A DNA stretch of 64,000 nt from Candidatus Desulfofervidaceae bacterium. Its GTDB lineage: Bacteria > Desulfobacterota > Desulfofervidia > Desulfofervidales > Desulfofervidaceae. The stretch is taken from assembly GCA_027038965.1 (NCBI GenBank), contig JALWFG010000021.1:124001-188000 (forward strand). Reading direction: 5' to 3'. The notes under the pieces are model-generated. The model made no database searches. It worked only from the letters and a program-made list of their open reading frames with translations, and was not told where the DNA came from. A program made the position numbers and the translations under genes. Below, in pieces: positions 26,915 through 35,808 of this stretch. Within the stretch, counting starts at the first letter, position 1; every line of letters begins with the position of its first letter.

Positions 26915-28837
26915 TTATCTTTTGATGGTTCCTGTTTTAGAAACATCATATCCGCCCATTTCAAGCACCTTTTCTTTAAAGGCCTTACTGTTAATAACTT
27001 CCAATATAGTTTCTATTTTGCTATCTTCCCAAAATCGCTCAGCAATGATAAGGTCATACTCCTCAACGGCAATTGGAATAAAATCAAGGCCTAAGGCCCT
27101 GGCAGCCGCATAAATACCCAGACCCACATCGGCCCTCCCACTCAAAACATCCACGGCCACCGCCATATGAGAGAACTCTTCGTGTTCATAACCATTAATA
27201 ATCTCAGGATTGATACCAAGTTGTTTCAATTTATAATCTAACAAGATACGTGTTCCTGCTCCTTGCTGTCGGTTAACCATTGTAATGTCAGACCGAGTCA
27301 AATCTCTAATACCTTTGATACCTTTGGGGTTTCCTTTGGGAACAATTAGCCCCTGGTGACGGATAACCAAATTGACCACCTTTACCGAAACATCTTTTAG
27401 ATAACGGTCAATGTAGGTCAAGTTGTAAACGCCTGTTTCGGGGTCAAAGAGGTGAGAACCTGCCAAATGGGCCTTGCCCTTTTTAATGGCCATAAGCCCC
27501 CCAAGGCTACCTACATTACTAGCCGATATATTCAAAAAAGGACTTTTCTTTTTTAATTCCGAAGCCAACAAATCAATGGTAAGGTCATGGCTTCCAATAA
27601 TTACAATCGTGTTTAAAATCTCTTCTTCAGGCACTAAAAGTTCTGCTTCTACCTCTTCATCTTCGTTTATACCCTCGCTTTGTTTGGGAATTCTGATAAC
27701 ACCATGGGCCTTTGTCAAGGTAGTAATTGCCCCAGCCGCACGGGGCAACGGCGTAGCCACAATTTTGTCCCCTACCCTTCCCAACTTCACCCTTAAAAAT
27801 TCCTCAATTCCCAATTTTGAAGGCAAGGGCCTGGCAGGAAAAACCTTTACCTTTCTAGGGTTTTCAAAAACAATGCCTAACATCTTCGAAATTAAGGGCC
27901 TAACAAATTGTTCAAAGGAAATGGCAGCCGAGACGGGATAACCTGGGTTGCCAATGACGGGTTTATGGTTAACTTTGGCCAAGATTGTAGGCTTTCCTGG
28001 CATAATGGACACTCCATGCACCAGCACTTCTCCCAACTCCTCTAAAGCCGAGGCCGTATAATCCTTACTTCCAGCAGAAGAACCTGCTAAAATAACGACA
28101 ATATGGGCATCACTTGAAGCGGCCTTCAAAATGGTCTGTTTTATCAGGTCATAATCATCAGGGACTACTGGCCATTTTTCGCAAATAGCGCCATATTGAG
28201 CTAACAAAGCTCGAAGCATCCAAGAGTTTGACTCAACAACTTCTCCTTTTTTGAGGCCTTGGGGAGGCACCTTTTCTATAGGAACAATCTCGTTGCCCGT
28301 AGGAATAATAACTACCTTAGGACGCTGCTTCACCTCTATTTCAAAAATACCTCCCTCTAATAGAGCACCAATATCATAGGGAGTAACACAATGGCAGGGG
28401 GGGAGAACAAGCTCTGTAGCCACAATATCCTCGCCTACCTTACGCACATTTTGCCAAGGATAAACGGCCTTTCTAATAATGATTCTATCCTTATCTTCTA
28501 CCACATCCTCAATCATAATCACGGCATTGGTATTTTCAGGTAAAGGATATCCTGTGTTAACTGCAAAAACCTCTTTATTAACAAGGAGTTCTTTGGGTCT
28601 TTCTAATGAAGCTCCAAAGGTGAGACGGGCATCAACGGCATAGCCATCCATGGCAGCACAATGAAAGGCCGGTGATGAAAAGCGAGCAAAAATGGGTTTA
28701 GCCGTTACTCGATTTAAGGCCTCAGTTGTAGGCACTGTTTCTGTTTTCAGATAACCATCAAAATTAAAGGCCGAAAAAAATAGGCCTTGAGCTTCCTCTA
28801 AAGATTTCATATGCAAATATACATGGCGTTTAGGCAT
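26915..28837 (-). CDS. MoeA-like molybdopterin molybdotransferase fused to a PBP-like domain
   Basis: 640 residues. Residues 1-~405 are MoeA (AMDGYAVDA, the IIPTGNEIVPIE block, GSSAGSKDYTASAL, VIGNPGYPVSAA), which inserts molybdate or tungstate into molybdopterin-AMP. Residues ~410-640 match the periplasmic-binding-protein-like domain found in such fusions (IIGSHDLTIDLLA, NRQQGAGTRILLDYKL, GRADVGLGIYAAA). The domain is cytoplasmic here, as there is no signal peptide, and may sense the oxyanion. GAGGGATAAATA precedes the ATG. The gene follows the plain moeA. Confidence 0.9.
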   Translation of the reverse strand: MPKRHVYLHMKSLEEAQGLFFSAFNFDGYLKTETVPTTEALNRVTAKPIFARFSSPAFHCAAMDGYAVDARLTFGASLERPKELLVNKEVFAVNTGYPLPENTNAVIMIEDVVEDKDRIIIRKAVYPWQNVRKVGEDIVATELVLPPCHCVTPYDIGALLEGGIFEIEVKQRPKVVIIPTGNEIVPIEKVPPQGLKKGEVVESNSWMLRALLAQYGAICEKWPVVPDDYDLIKQTILKAASSDAHIVVILAGSSAGSKDYTASALEELGEVLVHGVSIMPGKPTILAKVNHKPVIGNPGYPVSAAISFEQFVRPLISKMLGIVFENPRKVKVFPARPLPSKLGIEEFLRVKLGRVGDKIVATPLPRAAGAITTLTKAHGVIRIPKQSEGINEDEEVEAELLVPEEEILNTIVIIGSHDLTIDLLASELKKKSPFLNISASNVGSLGGLMAIKKGKAHLAGSHLFDPETGVYNLTYIDRYLKDVSVKVVNLVIRHQGLIVPKGNPKGIKGIRDLTRSDITMVNRQQGAGTRILLDYKLKQLGINPEIINGYEHEEFSHMAVAVDVLSGRADVGLGIYAAARALGLDFIPIAVEEYDLIIAERFWEDSKIETILEVINSKAFKEKVLEMGGYDVSKTGTIKR

Positions 28838-28847
28838 TATTTATCCC

Positions 28848-30131
28848 TCAAAATAAAATTACTTCTACCTCCTCATCTTTATACAGTCCCTCTTTGCCCA
28901 AATCTATTTTTACTAATCCATCGGCCCTTATCAAAGAGTTAATAAGACCTGACTTACCAAATACGGGTTCTGCCCAAAAGGTGTCGCCTTCCCTATATAC
29001 CCTTACGCGTAAATAATCCTCTCTACCTTGGACTGAAGGAACATTAATCCTCATTTTAGCCTTCACAATCCTAAATTCTTGTAAGGGAAAATTTCTCTCT
29101 CCTCCAACCCATTTAATAAATTTTTTAACGAATATCAAGAAGACAACAATGGCTGATGTAACCTGGCCTGGAAGTCCCCAAATGGCCTTATGGCCTACCT
29201 TGCCTAATAAAGTAGGTTTCCCAGGGCTTACTGCAATTCCATGAAAAAGCACTTCACTTCCTGATAAAGATCTAATCACCTCCAAGGTAAAATCTCTCAT
29301 ACCTACCGAACTCCCACCTGAAATCAAAACCACATCTGCTTTGTCTAAGGCCTCGTGGCAAAAGGTTCTGAGTTGCTTGGGATCATCTTTAATAATTCCC
29401 ATTCTTAGAGGCACACCACCACTCTCCTCAACTAAGGCCGAAAGGGTATAGGAATTTATATCCCTCACTTGACCTGGCAAGGGATGCTGCTCAATAGGGA
29501 TAACTTCATCCCCAGTAGAAATGAGGGCCACTTTTGGCCTTTTATAAACAAGAACTTCCTGTTTCCCAAAGGCTGCTAATATACCAATATCCTGTGGCCT
29601 CAAACGATGACCTTGAGGCAAAATTAGCTCTCCTTTAGCAAAATCTTCATCGGCCAGGACAATATTTTGGAGAGGGGCAACGGGTTTAAAAACTTCAATG
29701 GTATCTTGATCTACTATCTGGGTATGTTCTACCATTACCACAGCATCTGCACCTTGAGGTAACATGCCTCCAGTAGAAATTTTTATAGCCTCTCCTCTTT
29801 GCAAGTCATACTTAGGGATTTCTCCCATTCTTACTTCTCCAACTACCTTAAGCCATACAGGAAAGGCCTCTGAGGCCGCAAAGGTATCCTTAGAAACAAC
29901 AGCATAACCGTCCATGGTAGCCCTTGGAAATCCTGGCAAATCTTGTGGAGCCATCAAATCTTCAGCCAAAACTCTGTTAAACGATTGTTCGAGAGAAATT
30001 TTCTCTCTAGATACAGGAGAAAAAAGGCCGAAAAGAGAAAAAACCTCCTGAGGTAACTTAGTAGAAAAAAAGTCCTTTTGCATCTTAGTTGCCCCTAGGC
30101 TCCAACACCATAATTGGGACACTTTTAACAT
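28848..30131 (-). CDS. moeA: Molybdopterin molybdenumtransferase MoeA
   Basis: 427-residue MoeA. ATMDGYAVVSKDT, the ISTGDEVIPIE block, SGGSSVGMRDFTLEV, PGKPTLLG and GLPGQVTSAIV are canonical. Having two moeA paralogues side by side is common in archaea and sulfate reducers and may separate molybdenum and tungsten insertion; that division is an inference. The ATG at 30131 has AGGG upstream; the Met 16 residues later is an alternative. First gene of moeA, moeA-PBP, smc, ftsY. Confidence 0.92.
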   Translation of the reverse strand: MLKVSQLWCWSLGATKMQKDFFSTKLPQEVFSLFGLFSPVSREKISLEQSFNRVLAEDLMAPQDLPGFPRATMDGYAVVSKDTFAASEAFPVWLKVVGEVRMGEIPKYDLQRGEAIKISTGGMLPQGADAVVMVEHTQIVDQDTIEVFKPVAPLQNIVLADEDFAKGELILPQGHRLRPQDIGILAAFGKQEVLVYKRPKVALISTGDEVIPIEQHPLPGQVRDINSYTLSALVEESGGVPLRMGIIKDDPKQLRTFCHEALDKADVVLISGGSSVGMRDFTLEVIRSLSGSEVLFHGIAVSPGKPTLLGKVGHKAIWGLPGQVTSAIVVFLIFVKKFIKWVGGERNFPLQEFRIVKAKMRINVPSVQGREDYLRVRVYREGDTFWAEPVFGKSGLINSLIRADGLVKIDLGKEGLYKDEEVEVILF

Positions 30132-30278
30132 GATTTTATCCCTTTGTCATTACTATCTTTGTCTTTTTACGACACTTCTTACTTTAGCGGATAAACACAA
30201 ATTTCAAATTTTCCACTTTTTCAGTTTCAAATTTTATGTTAAACAGGTTTAGCTTAGGAAGTAATATGGCTATAGCCA

Positions 30279-31781
30279 ATGTATAAAAGGTTTTATAATT
30301 TCAATAAGGATCCATTTAGAGTAGTTCCAGACCCCTATTTTTTGTTCATGAGTCCAACTCATCGTGAAGCCTTAGCCCAATTGGTTTATGGGGTCCAAAG
30401 TGGAAGAGGCTTTATAGTCCTTACAGGAGAAGTCGGAGTAGGTAAAACAACAATTGTTCATACCTTTTTAGAAGAGATTAAAAAGTTCCACGCCCTAAGT
30501 GCCTATATCTTTAACCCTAGATTGAGTTTAAAAGAGTTTCTTTATATCCTTTGTGACGAGTTTAATTTACCAAAGCCTCAAAATAAGGCCGAATTTCTTC
30601 TACATTTCCAAAAGTTTCTACTTCAACAATATCGAGAAAAAAGGCCAGTTGTTCTAGTCATCGATGAGGCCCATCAGTTAAGTGCCGATTTGCTTGAAGA
30701 AATAAGGTTACTTTTAAATTTAGAAACTCATCACATGAAGTTGCTTCAAGTAGTCTTAGCAGGACAGCCTGAACTCTGGGACACTCTGAGCCTACCAGAA
30801 TTCAGACAACTTAGGCAAAGAATTACTTTATATCATTCGATTTCTCCCCTTAATTTTAAAGAATCCACCGAATACATCAAACAAAGATTAGAAAGGGCTG
30901 GTGGGAATCCTGATCTTTTCACTCCAAAGGCAATAAAAAAAATTTATGAACTTTCTAAAGGAATTCCTCGCCTTATCAATGTGTTATGTAGTAATGCCCT
31001 TGTTTTGGGATATGCGCTTGAGAAAAAAAGGATAGATACACCTATCATTATGGAGGTAGCAAATGATCTCAAGCTTTCCTCTTCATTTAAAAAAACCTCC
31101 TTTTATAAAAAAACCTTGTTTTTTCTGATTGGAATTTTAATAATCGAGTTGGGGGGTTGGGGATGGCTATACAGAGGTACCTTATCAGAATATTTGCATT
31201 TACATTTTTCCCAAAAAACACGGTCTAAACCTGTTCAACCTGAATTAAAGAATTTGTCTCCTAATAACATCCTCTCTTCAGAAAAGGTCTCGCTGCCTTC
31301 TACATCTCCAGTAAAAGAACCCGTTACCGACGTATCTCAAACGTTAAAAATAAAACCTGAAGGAATTTTTTATACCATTTGGAAACATTTTGGATTTATA
31401 ACAGATGATTTATGGTTGCAAATCAAGGAATTAAATCCTAAACTTGATGGTCTTAAACCCCAGGGAAAGATTGTCATTCCCTCTCGCTTTTCCCTTAATT
31501 GGTCTGGTAAATACACCATTCATATCACCACCACTTCCGATTTTAAAGAAGCAGAAAAGAACTTTTGGAATCTTTTAAAAAAAGGTCATAGGGTTCTGAT
31601 CTATCCTTTAAATCAAGACAGTCATCCCAAATTTGTGGTTTGTATTGGATGTTATAATCAGCCAGAAATGGCTACTTCGGTAGCTAAAAAATATGTGGCT
31701 CAAAAAAGATTGTCCCATGTTTTCATTCTCAAAGTCCCAGCATTTGTAAGACCGATGAGTATATTGCCCAAAGAATCTTAA
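30279..31781 (+). CDS. ExeA/GspA-like AAA ATPase with TM and C-terminal LysM/SPOR-like region
   Basis: 500 residues. The N-terminal AAA ATPase of the ExeA family has YKRFYNFNKDPF, Walker A GEVGVGKTTI, Walker B PVVLVIDEAHQLS and the sensor region RQRITLYHSISPLNFKES. A membrane segment (about residues 283-301) follows. The exterior part has a LysM-like stretch (FYTIWKHFGFITDDLW...LNPKLDGL) and an SPOR-like end (YTIHITTTSDFKEAEKN). ExeA-type proteins couple ATP to peptidoglycan remodelling for secretin assembly. No ribosome-binding site is obvious. The C-terminal domain names are from pattern only. Confidence 0.82.
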   Translation: MYKRFYNFNKDPFRVVPDPYFLFMSPTHREALAQLVYGVQSGRGFIVLTGEVGVGKTTIVHTFLEEIKKFHALSAYIFNPRLSLKEFLYILCDEFNLPKPQNKAEFLLHFQKFLLQQYREKRPVVLVIDEAHQLSADLLEEIRLLLNLETHHMKLLQVVLAGQPELWDTLSLPEFRQLRQRITLYHSISPLNFKESTEYIKQRLERAGGNPDLFTPKAIKKIYELSKGIPRLINVLCSNALVLGYALEKKRIDTPIIMEVANDLKLSSSFKKTSFYKKTLFFLIGILIIELGGWGWLYRGTLSEYLHLHFSQKTRSKPVQPELKNLSPNNILSSEKVSLPSTSPVKEPVTDVSQTLKIKPEGIFYTIWKHFGFITDDLWLQIKELNPKLDGLKPQGKIVIPSRFSLNWSGKYTIHITTTSDFKEAEKNFWNLLKKGHRVLIYPLNQDSHPKFVVCIGCYNQPEMATSVAKKYVAQKRLSHVFILKVPAFVRPMSILPKES

Positions 31782-31898
31782 TCTCTAAATTTTGCTATTG
31801 GGCAGATTTATCTGTTCAATATAACTTATAAGCAAGGAACAGTGAGAAAGGTAAAAAAGTAAGACAAGGTTTGTAAGGTAAAAGAAGGACGGGTAAGT

Positions 31899-31927
31899 GT
31901 GTCAAACCCGCACTCTTGCTTTATAAT
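31899..31927 (+). promoter_or_regulatory. Candidate promoter for the ABC-class ATPase gene
   Basis: GTGTCA (31899-31904), 17 bases, consensus TATAAT (31922-31927). A leader of about 85 bases would precede the start. The surrounding 237-base gap otherwise shows only AT-rich sequence. Confidence 0.4.
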
Positions 31928-32018
31928 CAAAAAAAATAATAATATGCAAAAATAAAAAATGGTGAACTGGTAGTAGATAAAACATACCAAGGATAAGAGA
32001 GAGGGAAATTCTCCTTAA

Positions 32019-33713
32019 ATGAAAACCATAGAAGAACTTAAAAAAATCCTACATCGCCTCAACGGACGGGGATACAAGGCATATAAAGACTTAGAAGGCA
32101 CATATAAATTTCCTTGGTTTTGTCTTGCCATTGACCATGTTCAAGGAGACCCTTTTGCCTCTCCTTCAAGATTCACTATCATTATCCCTATTGAACGGAC
32201 AAAAATCCCTTCTCATTTTTATAGCAATAAAAATCGGGGTATTGCCCTTAGAGATTTTCTAACCCGAATGTTCTCTCAAGCGGCTCAAAAATTTTCTAAA
32301 CCTTGTGGGAGTGGCTGCAGCGGTCGGATTGAAATCCAAAGCTGTAGTCAAGTCATTTTAGAAAGGAATAGTGTTGTCTTGAAAGACAAAAAGCTGGAAG
32401 TCAGATTCAGTGTGGGACTCCCTGCCTATGGAAGACAAATCTTAGGACAAAAGGCAGAAAAGATAATCTGCGAATACCTTCCCCTTATTGCTCAAAAAAG
32501 TCTTTTATACGAAAATTTACCCCAAGCAATGTTAGAAAAATATATCTTCTCTTATGAAGACCAAGAAATCTTAAGGAAGAAACTGGCAGAAAGGCAACTG
32601 GTAAGCTTTATTCCCAATGGAGCGATATTACCTCGCAAAAGTGGTATAGAAGATAAGCCCTTATTGACCGCAATTCCCTTTCAGTCACCTCCCCAATTAC
32701 AGGTAAGCTTCAACCTTCCATATCGAGGAGAAATTACAGGAATGGGAATTCCTAAAGGCATCTCTTTGATTGTTGGCGGTGGATTTCATGGAAAATCTAC
32801 CCTATTAAAGGCCATTGCTGAAGGAATTTACAATCATATTCCTGAAGATGGCAGAGAATACGTGGTTACGGTGGCTGATGCTGTCAAAATCAAGGCCGAA
32901 GAAGGAAGAAGGATTGCCAAGGTAAACATTTCTCCGTTTATTACCAACCTTCCCCTTGGTCAAAATACAAAGGCCTTTTGCACTGAAAATGCAAGTGGAA
33001 GCACCTCCCAAGCCGCTAACATTATGGAAGCCATTGAAATTGGGACTACCTTACTCCTCGTAGATGAAGACACCTCGGCAACCAATTTTATGGTAAGAGA
33101 TAAACGTATGCAAGAACTTGTAAAAAAGGACAAAGAGCCCATTACCCCTTTTCTTGACAGGATTAAAGAACTATACACTCGTTTGGGAATCTCTACCATT
33201 TTAGTTATGGGGGGATGTGGAGATTACCTAGATGTAGCCGATTATGTTATTATGATGGAAGATTATAAGCCTGTTTGGGTAACGGAAAGGGCCAAAAAGA
33301 TTGCTGCTCAATATCAAACTGGCAGAAAGGCTGAAAAAAATACCCCTTTCAATCTCCCAACACCTAGAATACCCTGTGACGGGTTAAGTGCCAAAAGAAG
33401 GGGGAAGAAAAAAATCGCTACCATGGGATTAAAAAATCTCATCTTTGGAAAAACCACTATTAACTTAAGTGCCAATGAACATTTAAAGGAGATTGGACAA
33501 ACAATTTATATAGGTCATTCCATTGATTATATTTCTGAGCGGCTCTTGAACAAAAGTCTTTCACTCAAGGAAGCCATTGCTGAAATTGAAAAAAACATAG
33601 AAAACCACGGGCTAGATATCCTTTTGCCCTACCGTAATGGGATTCTTGCCCGAGCTCGAGGCCAAGAAATTGCCTTTGCCATTAATCGCCTGCGGACTTT
33701 GAAAATTTCGTAA
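32019..33713 (+). CDS. Predicted ATPase of the ABC class (PF09818-like)
   Basis: 564 residues. Recognisable by FPWFCLAIDHVQGDPFASPSR at the N-terminus, a Walker A-like GGGFHGKSTLLKAI, the Gln/signature region ENASGSTSQAANI, Walker B TTLLLVDEDTSATNFM and GISTILVMGGCGDYLDVAD. The family is widespread, and to my knowledge its bacterial function is not settled; a trypanosome relative is part of an RNA-editing-associated complex. Its 3' end overlaps the convergent plsY by 32 bases. Confidence 0.88.
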   Translation: MKTIEELKKILHRLNGRGYKAYKDLEGTYKFPWFCLAIDHVQGDPFASPSRFTIIIPIERTKIPSHFYSNKNRGIALRDFLTRMFSQAAQKFSKPCGSGCSGRIEIQSCSQVILERNSVVLKDKKLEVRFSVGLPAYGRQILGQKAEKIICEYLPLIAQKSLLYENLPQAMLEKYIFSYEDQEILRKKLAERQLVSFIPNGAILPRKSGIEDKPLLTAIPFQSPPQLQVSFNLPYRGEITGMGIPKGISLIVGGGFHGKSTLLKAIAEGIYNHIPEDGREYVVTVADAVKIKAEEGRRIAKVNISPFITNLPLGQNTKAFCTENASGSTSQAANIMEAIEIGTTLLLVDEDTSATNFMVRDKRMQELVKKDKEPITPFLDRIKELYTRLGISTILVMGGCGDYLDVADYVIMMEDYKPVWVTERAKKIAAQYQTGRKAEKNTPFNLPTPRIPCDGLSAKRRGKKKIATMGLKNLIFGKTTINLSANEHLKEIGQTIYIGHSIDYISERLLNKSLSLKEAIAEIEKNIENHGLDILLPYRNGILARARGQEIAFAINRLRTLKIS

Positions 33714-34308
33714 AAGAAAATTTAGGCTCCTTGTGCTCTAAAAGGCGATAAATATTGTCCTTATGTCTGTAAATAACCAATGTGCCTATAACCACGGCTA
33801 AGACCATATAAAACTTTGTTTCAGAAAAAAGTCCTACCCAAATTGGTAAAAAGGCCGCTGCTGAGATGGAAGCCAGCGAAACATACCTCCACCGCCAGGC
33901 CACGCTAGCAAACAATAAAAAATCAGCCAACACAGCTAGGGGACAAAGGACAAGAAACACACCTGTGGCCGTAGCTACTCCCTTCCCGCCCTTAAATTTA
34001 AGATAAATAGGGAATAAATGCCCCAAAAAGGCTGCTAAGCCAGCCAAACAAACAAAAAATCTATGGACAAACGTATCTGTCCCTAAAAAGGCCCAAAAAA
34101 AGAAAGTAGGCAAGGTACCCTTTAAAATATCGCCTAAAAGGGTAATGATTCCAGCCTTTTTCCCTACCGTTCTAGCCACGTTGGTGGCCCCAATATTTCC
34201 ACTTCCAACCCTTCTTACATCCACATTGCCGTAAAACCTTCCTACCAAAAGGGCTACAGGAATGGAACCTAGCAGATAACTACCAACAAGTCCTATAATG
34301 ATAAACAT
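33682..34308 (-). CDS. plsY: Acyl-phosphate:glycerol-3-phosphate acyltransferase PlsY
   Basis: Membrane enzyme making 1-acyl-glycerol-3-phosphate from acyl-phosphate, the product of PlsX, which is also encoded in this window at 50544-51605. 208 residues with several membrane segments. Catalytic motifs are GSGNIGATNVAR (motif 1) and KFKGGKGVATATG (motif 2). GGGGAGG lies upstream of the ATG. Confidence 0.95.
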   Translation of the reverse strand: MFIIIGLVGSYLLGSIPVALLVGRFYGNVDVRRVGSGNIGATNVARTVGKKAGIITLLGDILKGTLPTFFFWAFLGTDTFVHRFFVCLAGLAAFLGHLFPIYLKFKGGKGVATATGVFLVLCPLAVLADFLLFASVAWRWRYVSLASISAAAFLPIWVGLFSETKFYMVLAVVIGTLVIYRHKDNIYRLLEHKEPKFSFTKFSKSAGD

Positions 34309-34361
34309 GAATGTCGTCCTCCCCTCTGAATGACTGACAAATAATATAATTTAAAAAAAAC

Positions 34362-34391
34362 TTGACGGCAACTATCTAGTTAATTTAGAAT
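34362..34391 (+). promoter_or_regulatory. Promoter of the DUF4410-like lipoprotein gene
   Basis: TTGACG (34362-34367), 18 bases, TAGAAT (34386-34391), 31 bases before the ATG and just after the divergent plsY start region. Confidence 0.5.
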
Positions 34392-34422
34392 TCATAATTG
34401 CATTGCCTAAAGGAGTACTAGA

Positions 34423-34935
34423 ATGAAAAAACTCTTTATATTTTTGTCATTTTTTTTAATGCTATCTTGCACCGCCAAAAGGATTGCGGTTTTGAGAATT
34501 CCAGAAACCAGTTTTGCTCGGTATATTGGGGTAGAAATCGCCGATTTTTGTGTAAAAACACCCACAATTGTACCTAGAGACGTGTTATTAAAAATCCCCG
34601 ATGAAATTGCTATCAAACTCAAAAATACCCATCTTTTTTCCCATGTTGTTCGTTATATAACACCACAAAAGGACAAAACTTTGGTCATAAGAGGGATAAT
34701 CACCCAGTTTCAGCCAGGGAGTCGCATAAAAAGGGGCCTTTGTCTGGGATTGGAACATATTGGGGCCGGCTATGTAACTGTGCGCATAAGCTTTTTTGAT
34801 AAACAGACTCAGCGGAAAATTGCTGAGCTTGATGTTGAAAGTCAAGTAAATTGGGGACTTACTGGTGGAAACCTAGAAGTTTGCTACCAAAAAATCGCCC
34901 AAGAAGTAGTAAAGTTTATAAAATTCTATTATTAA
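34423..34935 (+). CDS. DUF4410-like lipoprotein
   Basis: 170 residues with a clear lipoprotein signal (FLSFFLMLSC). The mature part resembles DUF4410 proteins, with TLVIRGIITQFQPGSR, a Gly-rich turn, VTVRISFFDKQTQRKIAE and a terminal helix. The role is unknown. AAAGGAG precedes the ATG. It is transcribed alone between plsY and nikR. Confidence 0.7.
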   Translation: MKKLFIFLSFFLMLSCTAKRIAVLRIPETSFARYIGVEIADFCVKTPTIVPRDVLLKIPDEIAIKLKNTHLFSHVVRYITPQKDKTLVIRGIITQFQPGSRIKRGLCLGLEHIGAGYVTVRISFFDKQTQRKIAELDVESQVNWGLTGGNLEVCYQKIAQEVVKFIKFYY

Positions 34936-35139
34936 TAAATATCTTCTCTTCGCCCAAGTTGTTTAATTATTGAAGGCAAGAAATAAAACAGAAATTTATA
35001 TAGCTAACACAACTTGGAAGAAATTCCAGGCTTCATCCGAAGCAAAACACGAATTTTGGGTTGAAAATCTTCTTGACTTGTGGTAAACATAAAAGGTAAA
35101 AACGTTGTAAGTCATGCTCATCTAAGGGAGATATCAGAC

Positions 35140-35544
35140 ATGGGTAAACTGGTTCGCTTTGGTATCTGCATGGATGAAACTCTGCTGAAGAATTTTGATT
35201 CCTTTATCCATAAAAAGGGATTTAAAAATCGTTCTCAAGCCATTAGCCAATGTTTAAGAGACTTCCTTTCTCAAGAACTAGATGAAACTCCAGAACAAGA
35301 AACAACAGGCATTATTATTTTAGTTTACAACCATGATAAAAGGGAACTAGTTGACACCTTGATAGACCTCCAACATGAGTTTGTAGAAAACGTCATTTCT
35401 ACTCTTCATGTTCACCTAGACCATCACAATTGTCTGGAAATAATTGTGGCCAAAGGAGTGGCAAAAAATTTAAAAAGCCTTGCAGATAAGTTAACTAGTG
35501 TAAAGGGAATAAAACAAGGCTATTTCAAGGCCGTCATTCCTTAA
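35140..35544 (+). CDS. nikR: Nickel-responsive transcriptional regulator NikR
   Basis: Ribbon-helix-helix repressor that binds DNA when nickel fills its C-terminal ACT-like domain. From the chosen ATG the protein is 134 residues: N-terminal RHH (LVRFGICMDETLLKNFD...NRSQAISQCLRDFL) and nickel ligands His79, His90, His92 and Cys98 in HVHLDHHNCLE, spaced as in E. coli NikR. AAGGGAGAT lies before this ATG; an upstream GTG-type extension is unlikely. A TTGACT-18-TAAAAA promoter may lie at 35073-35102. No nickel transporter gene is adjacent. Confidence 0.92.
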   Translation: MGKLVRFGICMDETLLKNFDSFIHKKGFKNRSQAISQCLRDFLSQELDETPEQETTGIIILVYNHDKRELVDTLIDLQHEFVENVISTLHVHLDHHNCLEIIVAKGVAKNLKSLADKLTSVKGIKQGYFKAVIP

Positions 35545-35697
35545 AACAATATTATCTTTTGGGGTTTTAGATAGACAAAATTTTCCTTAAGGCAGAATGG
35601 AATATAATAGATATTTCTCATAAGCCTTTCTAACAAATTTTCTTGCACTTAATTTAATGTCTTCCTCCCCAAAAGGTGTTTTGAGTCTCTCCAAGGC

Positions 35698-35726
35698 TTG
35701 ACACCAAAAAACATTTTTGATAGAAA
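35698..35726 (+). promoter_or_regulatory. Promoter of the fluoride-riboswitch operon
   Basis: Perfect TTGACA (35698-35703), 17 bases, TAGAAA (35721-35726). The predicted start site about seven bases downstream falls on the first base of the riboswitch aptamer. Confidence 0.7.
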
Positions 35727-35730
35727 AAAT

Positions 35731-35780
35731 TAGGCGATGGGGTTCGCCTCAAATGCCTTTTTAGGCTGATAACCCCTATC
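35731..35780 (+). promoter_or_regulatory. Fluoride (crcB) riboswitch aptamer
   Basis: The sequence follows the fluoride aptamer consensus: GGCGATG, GGGGTT, CGCC closing P1, the single-stranded CAAA, hairpin TGCC/AGGC, then TGAT and AACCCC. The hallmark pseudoknot is a perfect six pairs, GGGGTT (35739-35744) with AACCCC (35771-35776). The third gene end downstream includes crcB, the standard fluoride-channel target, which supports the call. Confidence 0.9.
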
Positions 35781-35806
35781 CTCTCATAAGGATAGGGGAT
35801 TTTTTG
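35773..35806 (+). terminator. Riboswitch-controlled intrinsic terminator
   Basis: Ten-base perfect stem CCCCTATCCT / AGGATAGGGG with loop CTCATA and a T6 tract. Its 5' arm reuses the CCCC of the aptamer pseudoknot, so fluoride binding and terminator formation are mutually exclusive. The 3' arm may also hold the Shine-Dalgarno for the ATG at 35809. Confidence 0.88.
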
Positions 35807-35808
35807 TT

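Noticed and set aside
35545-35697. Possible second RNA element between nikR and the fluoride riboswitch
   Set aside because: No stable stems or consensus motifs found by eye before the promoter.
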